Shown: positions 1-7,179 of the stretch, piece by piece
How the letters are laid out: each line of letters starts with the position of its first letter
Position numbering within the stretch: the stretch's first letter is position 1
From: Nitrospirota bacterium
Lineage (GTDB): Bacteria; Nitrospirota; JACRHJ01
Reading direction: 5' to 3'
Assembly: GCA_021815285.1 (NCBI GenBank)
Contig: JAKAHE010000080.1
Location: 1-8,832, forward strand
DNA: 8,832 bases
Notes under the pieces: model-generated
What the model saw: only the letters and a program-made list of their open reading frames with translations
What the model was told of the DNA's origin: nothing
The model's database searches: none
Program-made: the position numbers and the translations under genes

Positions 1-32
1 GACGACCCTGACGCGGGATTGGTTCCAGACGG

Positions 33-1445
33 TTATTTAAAAGTCCTTACGGTATTCCGTCCGGCTTCCTTGGCCTGATATAATGCCTTGTCCGCGATGC
101 GGACAAGCTCCTCGGCGGAGCCTAAGGCCGGCGGCATCTGGGCGATGCCGATGCTGACGGTAAGGGTTACGGATTCATCACCCGTACCAGTAGGCACGGA
201 ATGCGACTCCATTGCCTTTCTGATGCGCTCGGCGATTATCTCCGCGCTGCTCGAATCCGTCTCCGGGAGTATCACGCAGAACTCCTCGCCGCCGTAACGC
301 GCGACGGTATCCGTCTCACGGGAGTTTTCCTTAAGCACGAGCGCGACCTGCCTTAAGGCCTCGTCTCCGCTTAAGTGCCCGTAGGCGTCGTTGAATCTCT
401 TGAAGAAGTCGATATCGAGCATGAATAACGATAGCGGGTGCCCATAGCGTTTTGCGCGCGATATTTCAGTTTCAAGCTGTTCGTAGAGGTATCGGGCGTT
501 AAAAAGCCCTGTAAGGCTGTCCGTGATGGAGAGGTGCAGGGTGGTGCGGTACATGCTCGCGTTTTCAAGCGCCATGCCGAGCTGTCCCGCAAGTGTCGAG
601 AGAAGGTTTATCCTGTCAGCCGAAAACGGCGGCTCGTCCAGCCCCCTTTCGAGAAGCACGACGCCTTTCAGCCTGTCACGGGAAAGTATCGGTACGACGC
701 ATCGCTGGTTGACAGCTCCGCCGCGCCCGGCAAGCACTGCCGCATCCTTTCGCTCCTGAATCCCCTGGAGCGTTCCAGGCTCGATAAACGGCCTCTCCCT
801 CGGCGAATAGCCCAGGGACAACCGCTCCTTAAGCTCTCCGCTCTCCAGAACCATAAGCGCTGAGCGCCGGTAGCCCACTTCGGTCTTTATCCCCTGGAGC
901 ACAGTCCGCATTATCTTGCCCTCGTCGAACGTCCCGACAATCGCCCTGGTGATGTGCTGGAGGAAGGTCATTTCCTGGAGCTTCCTGTCGAGAAGAGAGT
1001 TGACGCGGGAGAGCAGGGTCGCTTCGTTTACGAGCGCTGGCGCCGAGACAGGACAGGCCTTGTCCTCTTTCTGATGTTTTGCAAGCAGACGCTCCGCCTT
1101 GTCTATCAGTTCCTCAACCCGGAATGGCTTCACGACATATTCGTCCGCGCCGATGGACATGCTGTAGAGCCTGTCCTTTTCCTTGTATTTCGCGGAGAGC
1201 ATCATTATGGGCATATCCCAGGTGAGAGGCTCGTTCTTGAGCAGCCTGCATACCTGATAGCCGTTCATCCGGGGCATCATGATGTCGAGGATTATAAGGT
1301 CGGGAAGCTCCGAGAACGCCTTATCCACCGCCTCGATCCCGTTGGACGCGGCGATAACGGCCCTGTCTTCCCGGCCAAGCGCCGTCTCGACGACACGCAG
1401 GATATCGGGCTCGTCGTCTACTACAAGTATTTTCTTCTGCCACAT
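33..1445 (-). CDS. Response regulator with receiver, GAF and GGDEF domains (probable diguanylate cyclase)
   Basis: A 470-residue cytoplasmic signalling protein that probably makes cyclic di-GMP from two GTP when its receiver is phosphorylated. Residues 5-122 are a CheY-like receiver with acidic pair D10/D11, phospho-acceptor D54, switch residue S84 and K106. A helical linker leads to a GAF domain at about 160-300, whose ligand is unknown. The GGDEF domain spans about 305-468. It opens with DSLTGLFNAR (309-318) and carries an intact GGEEF active site (385-389). RETD at 376-379, five residues before GGEEF, matches the inhibitory I-site RxxD of PleD-type cyclases, so product feedback inhibition is expected. 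The ATG lies four bases after the yajQ stop, with only a weak ribosome-binding site, so translational coupling is likely. No transmembrane segment or EAL domain is seen. The partner kinase is not in the window. The domain call is firm; enzymatic activity is inferred from the intact motifs. Confidence 0.93.
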   Translation of the reverse strand: MWQKKILVVDDEPDILRVVETALGREDRAVIAASNGIEAVDKAFSELPDLIILDIMMPRMNGYQVCRLLKNEPLTWDMPIMMLSAKYKEKDRLYSMSIGADEYVVKPFRVEELIDKAERLLAKHQKEDKACPVSAPALVNEATLLSRVNSLLDRKLQEMTFLQHITRAIVGTFDEGKIMRTVLQGIKTEVGYRRSALMVLESGELKERLSLGYSPRERPFIEPGTLQGIQERKDAAVLAGRGGAVNQRCVVPILSRDRLKGVVLLERGLDEPPFSADRINLLSTLAGQLGMALENASMYRTTLHLSITDSLTGLFNARYLYEQLETEISRAKRYGHPLSLFMLDIDFFKRFNDAYGHLSGDEALRQVALVLKENSRETDTVARYGGEEFCVILPETDSSSAEIIAERIRKAMESHSVPTGTGDESVTLTVSIGIAQMPPALGSAEELVRIADKALYQAKEAGRNTVRTFK

Positions 1446-1449
1446 AAGG

Positions 1450-1947
1450 CTACCGGTAGTTTACAAACTGCATGTCTATCTCCAGATCGTTAGACTTGAG
1501 GAGCGAGATAATCTGTTGAAGGTCGTCTCTGCTTTTCCCGGCGACGCGCACCTGGTCCTGCTGTATGGATGCGTTCACCTTCAGTTTCGTGTTTTTTATG
1601 AGCTTTACTATCTCCTTGGCCTTCTCCTGCGGTATGCCCTGCTGGAGCGTGATTACCTGGCGCACCGTCCCGCCGGCGGCCTGTTCCACCTTCCCGTAGG
1701 AGAGCGCCTTAAGCGAAATCCCGCGCTTTATCACCTTGGACTGGAGGCTGTCGGTCAGGGCCTTCAGTCTGAACTCGTCCTCTGTGGAGAGCGTGAGGGT
1801 CCCCTTAATCTTGTCCAGAACGATATCGCTTTTGGAGCCTTTGAAGTCGAACCTCTGCCCGATTTCCTTCATCGTCTGGTTAACCGCGTTGTCCATCTCC
1901 TGCATGTCTATCTTGCATACTATGTCGAAAGAGCTTTCAGCGGCCAT
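1450..1947 (-). CDS. yajQ: YajQ family nucleotide-binding protein
   Basis: A 165-residue protein of normal full length for the YajQ (UPF0234, DUF520) family. The family has two ferredoxin-like domains and binds nucleotides or nucleic acid. The Xanthomonas member XC_3703 was reported as a cyclic di-GMP receptor acting with a transcription factor. Family hallmarks are clear: an N-terminal SFDIV strand, DNAVNQ and RFDFKGSK at about 19-39, a central GTVRQVITLQQGIPQEKAK region, QQDQVRVAGKSRDDLQ near residues 129-144, and the terminal QFVNYR. The ATG at 1947 has a strong AGGAGG ribosome-binding site. The gene starts eight bases after lolA and ends four bases before the receiver-GAF-GGDEF gene, so it is almost certainly co-transcribed with both. 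Family assignment is firm. A role as receptor for cyclic di-GMP made by the neighbour is inference. Confidence 0.95.
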   Translation of the reverse strand: MAAESSFDIVCKIDMQEMDNAVNQTMKEIGQRFDFKGSKSDIVLDKIKGTLTLSTEDEFRLKALTDSLQSKVIKRGISLKALSYGKVEQAAGGTVRQVITLQQGIPQEKAKEIVKLIKNTKLKVNASIQQDQVRVAGKSRDDLQQIISLLKSNDLEIDMQFVNYR

Positions 1948-1955
1948 AAAGCCTC

Positions 1956-2588
1956 CTATTCCGAAATCAGACTTGCGCCTTTAGGTATCCTGAAATCGAA
2001 CGCGCCGTCCTTCACGCCTCCGTTTATTTTTATATGACTGAGCGTTATCGTGTTCACGTTGCCGGACGTCTCGACAAAGGTGAATTTCCTGATGTCGAAC
2101 GTCTTCGGGTCGAGCGAAATCGTAATTTTTTCCACGCCCATCTTGTCGCCCTTCGGAACGAGTTCAAGGTCGCAGCGTCCTTTCGAGCCTGCCGGAATTT
2201 TCACGTTGAAGGAGTCCGTAATCTTCCCCATGCCGGCAAGGAACGTCGTGGGAGTCTTGTCCATCAGCGCGCGGGATAGCTTCTTCTCGATGACCTGGTT
2301 GGTGGACTTCACGTACATTATGAGGTCGCCGTCCTTCACGATTATCTCTTCCTTCTCCGGCTTCGTGTACGTATACCGGAGCATACCAGGTTTCTTGATT
2401 ATGAGCGCGCCGGAGGCCTTCTTCGTCATGTTCATCGCCTTTACGACAGATACCTGTGTGAAGTCCGCTCTCATGTCGCGGGTCTTGTCGTAGCTCGCCT
2501 GGAGCTTTGCCGCCAGGTTGTTTGCCGTCATGGCAAGGGCTGGAGAGGAAATCAAAAGCAATATTAATGCGAATATAATTTTTTTCAT
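1956..2588 (-). CDS. lolA: Outer-membrane lipoprotein carrier protein LolA
   Basis: A 210-residue periplasmic chaperone that takes lipoproteins from the LolCDE transporter in the inner membrane and carries them to the outer membrane. Residues 1-19 form a Sec signal peptide: a KK start, a run of I, L, F and A, then a PALA cleavage site after A19. The mature part follows the LolA pattern: an early DKTRDMRADFTQ helix and strand, then KKASGALIIKKPGMLRYTYTKPEKEEIIVKDG at about 56-87, and later beta strands ending in a FRIPKGA motif. The start ATG has an AAGGGGC ribosome-binding site and lies seven bases after the thiC stop, so lolA is part of the same operon. No LolB is visible, which is normal outside the beta and gamma Proteobacteria. 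Its link to the thiamine genes looks positional rather than functional. Confidence 0.9.
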   Translation of the reverse strand: MKKIIFALILLLISSPALAMTANNLAAKLQASYDKTRDMRADFTQVSVVKAMNMTKKASGALIIKKPGMLRYTYTKPEKEEIIVKDGDLIMYVKSTNQVIEKKLSRALMDKTPTTFLAGMGKITDSFNVKIPAGSKGRCDLELVPKGDKMGVEKITISLDPKTFDIRKFTFVETSGNVNTITLSHIKINGGVKDGAFDFRIPKGASLISE

Positions 2589-2595
2589 ACGCCCC

Positions 2596-3882
2596 TTACT
2601 TTTTAAAATATTCGTTCACGTGCTTTATCGCGCAGAACTCGCCGCACATGGTGCAGGCGTCCGTGCCCTCGCCCTGGCCGGGCGTGTGAAGCGCGCGCGC
2701 CTTCTCCGGATTCACGGAGAGATTAATCTGCCCTTCCCAGTCCAGCGCCTTTCTGGCCCTTGCCATAGCAATGTCCTTCTCAATCGCGCCGGGAAGCCCC
2801 TTTGCCACGTCCGCCGCGTGAGCGGCGATCTTCGCCGCCACGACTCCTTCCTTCACGTCATCTATGTCCGGCAGACGCAGGTGCTCGGAAGGCGTTACGT
2901 AGCAGAGAAAGTCTGCGCCCGCCATCCCCGCAACGGCCCCTCCGATTGCCGAGGTGATGTGGTCGTATCCGGGGGCGATGTCCGTAACGAGCGGCCCCAG
3001 TACGTAGAACGGCGCCCCTTTGCAAAGCGCCTTCTGGATTTTTATGTTCGTCTCCACCTCGTGAAGCGGCACGTGCCCGGGGCCTTCTATCATAACCTGC
3101 ACGCCCTCGTCCCACGCGGCCTGCGTGAGTTCGCCAAGCGTGACAAGCTCGGTTATCTGGCCCCTGTCCGTCGCGTCGGCAAGACAACCTGGCCGAAGCC
3201 CGTCGCCCAGCGAGAGCACGAGGTCGTATTTTTTCGCAATCTCAAGGAGCCTGCCGTAGTCCTCAAAGAGCGGGTTCTGCTTCCCGTTTACAACCATCCA
3301 CTCGACAAGGAACGCCCCGCCGCGCGAGACCACGTCGAGGATGCGCCCTTCTTTCTTTATCCGCCCAACCGATTCCAGCGTAACGCCGCAGTGAACCGTG
3401 ACGAAATCCACGCCCTGCGCGGCCTGCTCTTCTATCGAACGGAACATGTCGTCTTTCGTCATGTCCACGACGGAGCCTCTTGTTGCCGCCGCCTCGACCG
3501 CCGCCTGGTATATCGGCACGGTGCCGACGGCGACGGCGCTTTTCTCCAGGAGCCTTCTTCTTATCTCCTTTACAGGCCCGCCAGTGGAGAGGTCCATCAC
3601 GGCGTCCGCGCCTAAGCGAACCGCCGCGCCAAGCTTTGCGAGTTCGTTGTCTATGTCGGAGTTGTCCTTGGATGTGCCTATGTTAGCGTTTATCTTTGTC
3701 CGGGTTCCCTTGCCGACGGCAAGCGGGGCAATCCCTTCATGCACCCTGTTCCTGCATACCACGACCGTCCCTTCCGCCAGAGCGCGCACCAGGAACTCGG
3801 ACGGCAGACCCTCCAGCCGCGCCGCCTCCTCGACCTCCGTGGTCAGGATTCCCTTTCTTGCCAAATCCATCCTTGTGGGCAT
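2596..3882 (-). CDS. thiC: Phosphomethylpyrimidine synthase ThiC (short form)
   Basis: This radical-SAM-type enzyme rearranges aminoimidazole ribotide into the thiamine pyrimidine HMP-P, using a 4Fe-4S cluster. Visible ThiC signatures are RTKINANIGTS, MDLSTGG, TVHCGVT, SLGDGLRPG, EGPGHVPLHE (a histidine used for metal binding), LGPLVTDIAPGYDHI and CYVTPSEHLRLPD. The cluster cysteines close to the C-terminus form CTMCGEFC, a CX2CX3C arrangement encoded at 2632-2655. At about 428 residues it is the short form, lacking the N-terminal extension of the roughly 630-residue E. coli type. I chose the ATG at 3882 because AAAGGTG lies six bases upstream; a GTG at 3891 would add three residues. It starts about 70 bases after the preceding ThiE/TenI gene and ends seven bases before lolA. 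The close paralogue BzaF (hydroxybenzimidazole synthase) is a less likely alternative, because the thiamine neighbours favour ThiC. Confidence 0.94.
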   Translation of the reverse strand: MPTRMDLARKGILTTEVEEAARLEGLPSEFLVRALAEGTVVVCRNRVHEGIAPLAVGKGTRTKINANIGTSKDNSDIDNELAKLGAAVRLGADAVMDLSTGGPVKEIRRRLLEKSAVAVGTVPIYQAAVEAAATRGSVVDMTKDDMFRSIEEQAAQGVDFVTVHCGVTLESVGRIKKEGRILDVVSRGGAFLVEWMVVNGKQNPLFEDYGRLLEIAKKYDLVLSLGDGLRPGCLADATDRGQITELVTLGELTQAAWDEGVQVMIEGPGHVPLHEVETNIKIQKALCKGAPFYVLGPLVTDIAPGYDHITSAIGGAVAGMAGADFLCYVTPSEHLRLPDIDDVKEGVVAAKIAAHAADVAKGLPGAIEKDIAMARARKALDWEGQINLSVNPEKARALHTPGQGEGTDACTMCGEFCAIKHVNEYFKK

Positions 3883-3936
3883 CAAACGCACCTTTCGGTT
3901 CTATAGGAAAATTTCATGTCCATTAACTGCTGAACA

Positions 3937-3954
3937 AAGCGGCTCAAGCCGCTT
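3937..3954 (-). terminator. Intergenic hairpin after the ThiE/TenI gene (possible weak terminator or attenuator)
   Basis: Immediately after the TGA stop of the upstream gene there is a perfect inverted repeat, AAGCGGCT and AGCCGCTT, separated by two bases. It can fold as a 7-bp GC-rich stem with a four-base loop. On the transcribed strand it runs into CTTTGTTC, a short and interrupted T stretch. A strong intrinsic terminator would normally have a longer T tract, so partial termination or protection of the upstream mRNA end is as likely. It lies about 50 bases before thiC. Confidence 0.35.
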
Positions 3955-4601
3955 CAGACGCACCTTCCCATCCTGTATGATCTAATAATGTCCATTATCG
4001 TGTTTACCGCAAGCGCCGGGTCCTTCGCGCCGAATACCGCCGAGATGACGGCTATTCCGAACGCGCCCCTTTCAATGACCTCGACGACGTTTTCGGTCTT
4101 TATCCCGCCGAGGGCGAATACCGGTATGTGCACCATCCGGCAGACCTCTTCCAGCGCATCGAGGCCCATAGGTTTTCCATACCTCTCCTTCGACGGCGTT
4201 TTGAAAACCGGGCCGAAGGCAAGAAAATCCGCGCCCTCGTCCTCGGCCGTGTGCGCCTCTTCCAGCGAATGCGTCGAGACGGCGATGTATCTTTCGTCTC
4301 CCAGCAGGTCCCGCGCAGACTTTACATCCGAAGCCTTTGCACCGGAAGTCAGATGCACTCCGTCCGCGCCGACCATGGCCGCAATGTCCGGGCGGGCGCT
4401 CACAAGCATCTTCACGTCGTAGCGAAGCGTCAAGTCCCGCACCCGCCTTGCGAGCGGGACAAGCTCAACGTCCGGCAGGTCCTTCTCACGAAGGAGCACG
4501 CCCTTCACCCCCGCGGCAAACGCGGTCTCCAGCGCCTGCTCGAGGGTCTTGCCCTTCGGCACAAGCTTCCTGTCGGTTATGAGGTAAAAACAGAATTCCA
4601 A
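3954..4601 (-). CDS. ThiE/TenI family protein (probably thiazole tautomerase TenI-like; annotated by homology as thiamine-phosphate synthase)
   Basis: A 215-residue TIM barrel of the ThiE/TenI family. ThiE joins HMP-PP and thiazole phosphate to form thiamine phosphate. TenI instead aromatises the ThiG product. Seen here are LITDRK (7-12), LREKD (37-41), STHSLEEA (109-116, with the histidine that is catalytic in TenI), GPVFKTPSK (130-138) and the phosphate loop around ALGGI (163-167). Where ThiE has VNDD, this protein has VSAR (67-70). Where ThiE has GVHLGQED, it has GVHLTSGAKASD (81-92). Both magnesium-binding aspartates of ThiE therefore appear to be missing, and the HLTSG segment resembles the QLPSG of B. 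subtilis TenI. The TTG start lies three bases after the thiG stop, so coupling is likely. Family membership is firm; the choice of TenI over ThiE is an inference from remembered reference sequences. Confidence 0.88.
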   Translation of the reverse strand: MEFCFYLITDRKLVPKGKTLEQALETAFAAGVKGVLLREKDLPDVELVPLARRVRDLTLRYDVKMLVSARPDIAAMVGADGVHLTSGAKASDVKSARDLLGDERYIAVSTHSLEEAHTAEDEGADFLAFGPVFKTPSKERYGKPMGLDALEEVCRMVHIPVFALGGIKTENVVEVIERGAFGIAVISAVFGAKDPALAVNTIMDIIRSYRMGRCV

Positions 4602-4604
4602 AGT

Positions 4605-5375
4605 TTACAGCATCCCTTCGATCGGGCTGGACGCCGTGGCATAGAGTTTCCTCGGTATCCTGCCCGCGTTATACGCAAGCCGCCCGGCCTCGACGCCGAA
4701 CTTCATCGCCCTGGCCATCGCAATCGGGTCCTTCGCGCCCGCGACGGCGGTATTCATAAGCACAGCCGCGGCCCCGAGTTCCATTGCAAACGCCGCGTCC
4801 GACGCCGTGCCGACTCCGGCGTCCACGATTACGGGGAGCTTCACGGTCTCAAGGATTATTTTTATGTTATACGGGTTCCGGATGCCAAGGCCGGAGCCAA
4901 TCGGCGCCGCCAAAGGCATAACAGCCGCCGCTCCCGCGTCTTCGAGTTTTTTGCACATGACCGGGTCGTCGGAGACGTACGGGAAGACGATGAAGCCCTC
5001 TTTCACAAGCTCCTTCGTGGCGAAAAGTAAAGCCTCGTTGTCCGGAAAGAGCGTCCTCTCGTCGCCTATGACTTCGAGCTTCACCATGTCGGAAATCCCC
5101 GCCGCGCGCGCAAGCCGGGCGTATCTTAGCGCGTCCTCGGCGGTATAACACCCGGCGGTGTTCGGGAGTATCTTGTAAACCTTCGGGTCGATGTAGTCGA
5201 GCAGGTTCTCGGACTTTCTGTCCGTGATGTTTGTCCGCCGCACGGCCACGGTTACGACGTCCGCGCCGGAGGCCTCCACGGCCTCCTTCGTCTGGGCGAA
5301 GGACGCGTACTTCCCCGTGCCTATCCATAGCCGGGACTTAAACGTGATTCCCGCGATATTTAGAACGTCGTCCAT
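4605..5375 (-). CDS. thiG: Thiazole synthase ThiG
   Basis: A 256-residue TIM-barrel enzyme that condenses deoxyxylulose phosphate, dehydroglycine and ThiS-thiocarboxylate sulfur into the thiazole phosphate of thiamine. The length is normal. Key features are GTGKYAS near residues 19-25, VRRTN (46-50), PNTAGC (71-76), the Schiff-base lysine K99 in the VKLEVIGD strand, LAAPIGSGLGI (155-165), VIVDAGVGTASDAA (182-195) and the phosphate-loop region VLMNTAV (205-211). The ATG at 5375 has a strong GGAGG ribosome-binding site five bases upstream. The gene begins 55 bases after rnj and is followed three bases later by the ThiE/TenI gene. Its sulfur-carrier partner ThiS and the dehydroglycine-forming enzyme (ThiH or ThiO) are not in this window and must be encoded elsewhere if the pathway is complete. 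Confidence 0.97.
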   Translation of the reverse strand: MDDVLNIAGITFKSRLWIGTGKYASFAQTKEAVEASGADVVTVAVRRTNITDRKSENLLDYIDPKVYKILPNTAGCYTAEDALRYARLARAAGISDMVKLEVIGDERTLFPDNEALLFATKELVKEGFIVFPYVSDDPVMCKKLEDAGAAAVMPLAAPIGSGLGIRNPYNIKIILETVKLPVIVDAGVGTASDAAFAMELGAAAVLMNTAVAGAKDPIAMARAMKFGVEAGRLAYNAGRIPRKLYATASSPIEGML

Positions 5376-5392
5376 CTATTCCTCCATTACTT

Positions 5393-5422
5393 ATTCTACA
5401 GGGTTCATTATGTTTATAGCAA
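5393..5422 (-). promoter_or_regulatory. Candidate weak promoter ahead of thiG
   Basis: The rnj-thiG spacer on the transcribed strand holds TTGCTA (5417-5422), an 18-base gap, then TAGAAT (5393-5398), a plausible sigma-70 arrangement. It would give a leader of roughly 10-20 bases before the strong GGAGG site of thiG. The match is modest and the region is AT-rich, so it could be chance. If real, it would let the thiamine genes be transcribed apart from rnj. Confidence 0.3.
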
Positions 5423-5430
5423 GCCCAAGT

Positions 5431-7179
5431 CTATATCTCCATCACAATAGGCAGAATCATCGGGAGGCGGTTCATGCGCTTCTTGATGAATTTCTTGAGC
5501 GCCGCGCGCACGGCGTTCTGAACGAGGCCGACCTCGGATTTCGTTTCAGGCGTCATGGCAACCAGTAAATCGTCCACCATGTCCTTGACTTCCAGCATAA
5601 GCTCCGGAGACGCATCTTCAAAAATAAATCCGCGCGAGACAATCTCCGGGCCGGAGACGACTTTTCCCGTGAGCTTCTCCAGGCCGATTATGCATATTAC
5701 CACGCCGTCGTGCGCAAGGCGCATCCTGTCGCGCAGGACCTCATCTCCCACGTCTCCTATGCCCTTGCCGTCTATGAACACGCGCCCCGCCGAAACGAAC
5801 CCCGCGCGCCTCGCGCCCGTCCCGTCGAACTCCATCACATCGCCGTCCTGTAAGACGAAGATGTTCTCGTCCGGGATGCCGACCTTTTTGGCCAGGTTCG
5901 CGTGCGAGATAAGATGCCGGTGCTCGCCGTGCACGGGGATAAAGTATTTCGGGCGAATCATGTTCAGCATGAGTTTTAACTCTTCCTTGCTGGCGTGGCC
6001 GGAGACGTGTATCTCCGATGTCTTCTCGTATTTCACGTCCGCGCCGCGCATGAAGAGATGGTTGATTATCCGACTTATGGACTTTTCGTTTCCGGGGATA
6101 ATCTTCGCCGAGATTATCACCGTGTCGCCGGGTTTTATCTTGATGAACTTGTGCTCGTCCATCGCCATGCGGTTGAGCGCGCTCATCGGCTCGCCCTGGC
6201 TGCCGGTGGTAACGACGACGACCTCGTCGTCCTTCAGGTTTTTAAGGTCTTCGAGGCGCCTTAGCATCCCGTCCGGTATCTTCAAGTATCCGAGGTCCAT
6301 GGCGATGCCCGCGTTCTCCACCATGCTCCTGCCGTTAAGTATTATCTTTCTGCCGAACATCTCCGCCACATCCACCGCCTGCTGGATTCGGTGTATGTTG
6401 GAGGCGAACGACGCTATTATTATGCGTTTTTTCGTCTTGGCGAATATGTCCTCGAACGCGCGCCTTACTTCCTTTTCGGAGAACGTGAACCCGCCCTGGG
6501 TCGCGTTTGTGGAATCCGACATGAAGAGCATTACGCCGTCTCTGCCGTATTGTGAGAAGAGGTTGAAGTCCATGAGTTCGTTGTCCACGGGAGTCGGGTC
6601 TATCTTGAAATCCCCGGTATGGACAATTCGCCCGACTGGCGTCGTTATTCCCAGGCCCACGCCATCGACGATACTGTGCGTGACGCGTATGAACTCGAAG
6701 GTAAACGGCCCTATCTCCACCTTGTCGCGCGGCTTCACCGTCACGAGGTCTACCGCGTCATCGAGGCCGTGCTCGATGAGTTTTTCCTTTATAAGCCCAA
6801 GGGTGAGGAGCGTGCCGTAGACCGGGACGTTAATCTCTTTCAGGAGATACGGGAGCGCGCCGGTGTGGTCTTCATGACCGTGGGTGATGACTATTCCCTT
6901 AAGCTTGTGCCGGTTCTGAACGAGGTAGGAAAAGTCGGGTATTACAATATCCACTCCGAGCATCTCGTCGTCGGGGAACATCAGCCCGCAGTCTATCAGC
7001 ACCATCTCGTCGCCGTACTCCAGGATGGTGGAGTTAAGGCCTATCTCCCCGACGCCTCCAAGAGGTATTACGGACAGGGCCGGCGCGGGTAGACCCGCTT
7101 CAGGTTTGGCCGACAGACCGGCTTCAAAACGGGTCTGCGGGACGTGGCCGGGGACTGTATTTCGGGTAGAATTCGCCAT
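5431..7179 (-). CDS. rnj: Ribonuclease J (metallo-beta-lactamase/beta-CASP RNase)
   Basis: A broad-acting RNase with 5'-to-3' exonuclease and endonuclease activity, involved in mRNA decay and rRNA maturation. From the ATG at 7179 the protein has 582 residues, slightly longer than the usual 550-560. The core begins with LSVIPLGGVGEIGLN. The metal-binding HGHEDH lies at residues 100-105, followed by the VTHSIVDGVG histidine region and HTGDFKID. The beta-CASP part carries SDSTNA, ASFASNIHR and TTGSQGEP. The returning beta-lactamase part carries HVSGHASKEE and PVHGEHRHL, and the C-terminal domain ends in MNRLPMILP. The first 35 or so residues are a poorly conserved extension containing two EAGL copies. 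A TTG at 7212 would add 11 residues. Neither start has a Shine-Dalgarno site, and ATG is preferred. A strong promoter lies just upstream. Some diderm lineages carry RNase J, so it does not by itself suggest a Gram-positive host. Confidence 0.96.
   Translation of the reverse strand: MANSTRNTVPGHVPQTRFEAGLSAKPEAGLPAPALSVIPLGGVGEIGLNSTILEYGDEMVLIDCGLMFPDDEMLGVDIVIPDFSYLVQNRHKLKGIVITHGHEDHTGALPYLLKEINVPVYGTLLTLGLIKEKLIEHGLDDAVDLVTVKPRDKVEIGPFTFEFIRVTHSIVDGVGLGITTPVGRIVHTGDFKIDPTPVDNELMDFNLFSQYGRDGVMLFMSDSTNATQGGFTFSEKEVRRAFEDIFAKTKKRIIIASFASNIHRIQQAVDVAEMFGRKIILNGRSMVENAGIAMDLGYLKIPDGMLRRLEDLKNLKDDEVVVVTTGSQGEPMSALNRMAMDEHKFIKIKPGDTVIISAKIIPGNEKSISRIINHLFMRGADVKYEKTSEIHVSGHASKEELKLMLNMIRPKYFIPVHGEHRHLISHANLAKKVGIPDENIFVLQDGDVMEFDGTGARRAGFVSAGRVFIDGKGIGDVGDEVLRDRMRLAHDGVVICIIGLEKLTGKVVSGPEIVSRGFIFEDASPELMLEVKDMVDDLLVAMTPETKSEVGLVQNAVRAALKKFIKKRMNRLPMILPIVMEI

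Noticed and set aside
1..32. A terminator after the GGDEF gene
   Set aside because: The 32 bases left before the window edge show no stem with a T tract. The end of the operon may lie further left.
2518..3615. A 365-codon open frame on the plus strand, opposite thiC and the end of lolA
   Set aside because: Its translation is rich in R, H and V with no family resemblance, and it crosses two well-supported genes on the other strand. It is a shadow frame.
4128..5030. A 300-codon open frame on the plus strand, opposite the ThiE/TenI gene and thiG
   Set aside because: It has arginine- and histidine-rich composition, no motifs and no ribosome-binding site in a sensible place. The opposite strand carries two conserved enzymes.
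5555..6820. A 421-codon open frame on the plus strand, opposite rnj
   Set aside because: The translation is serine-rich with no recognisable domain, and it is the complement of a firmly identified RNase J gene. It reflects codon bias of the real gene.
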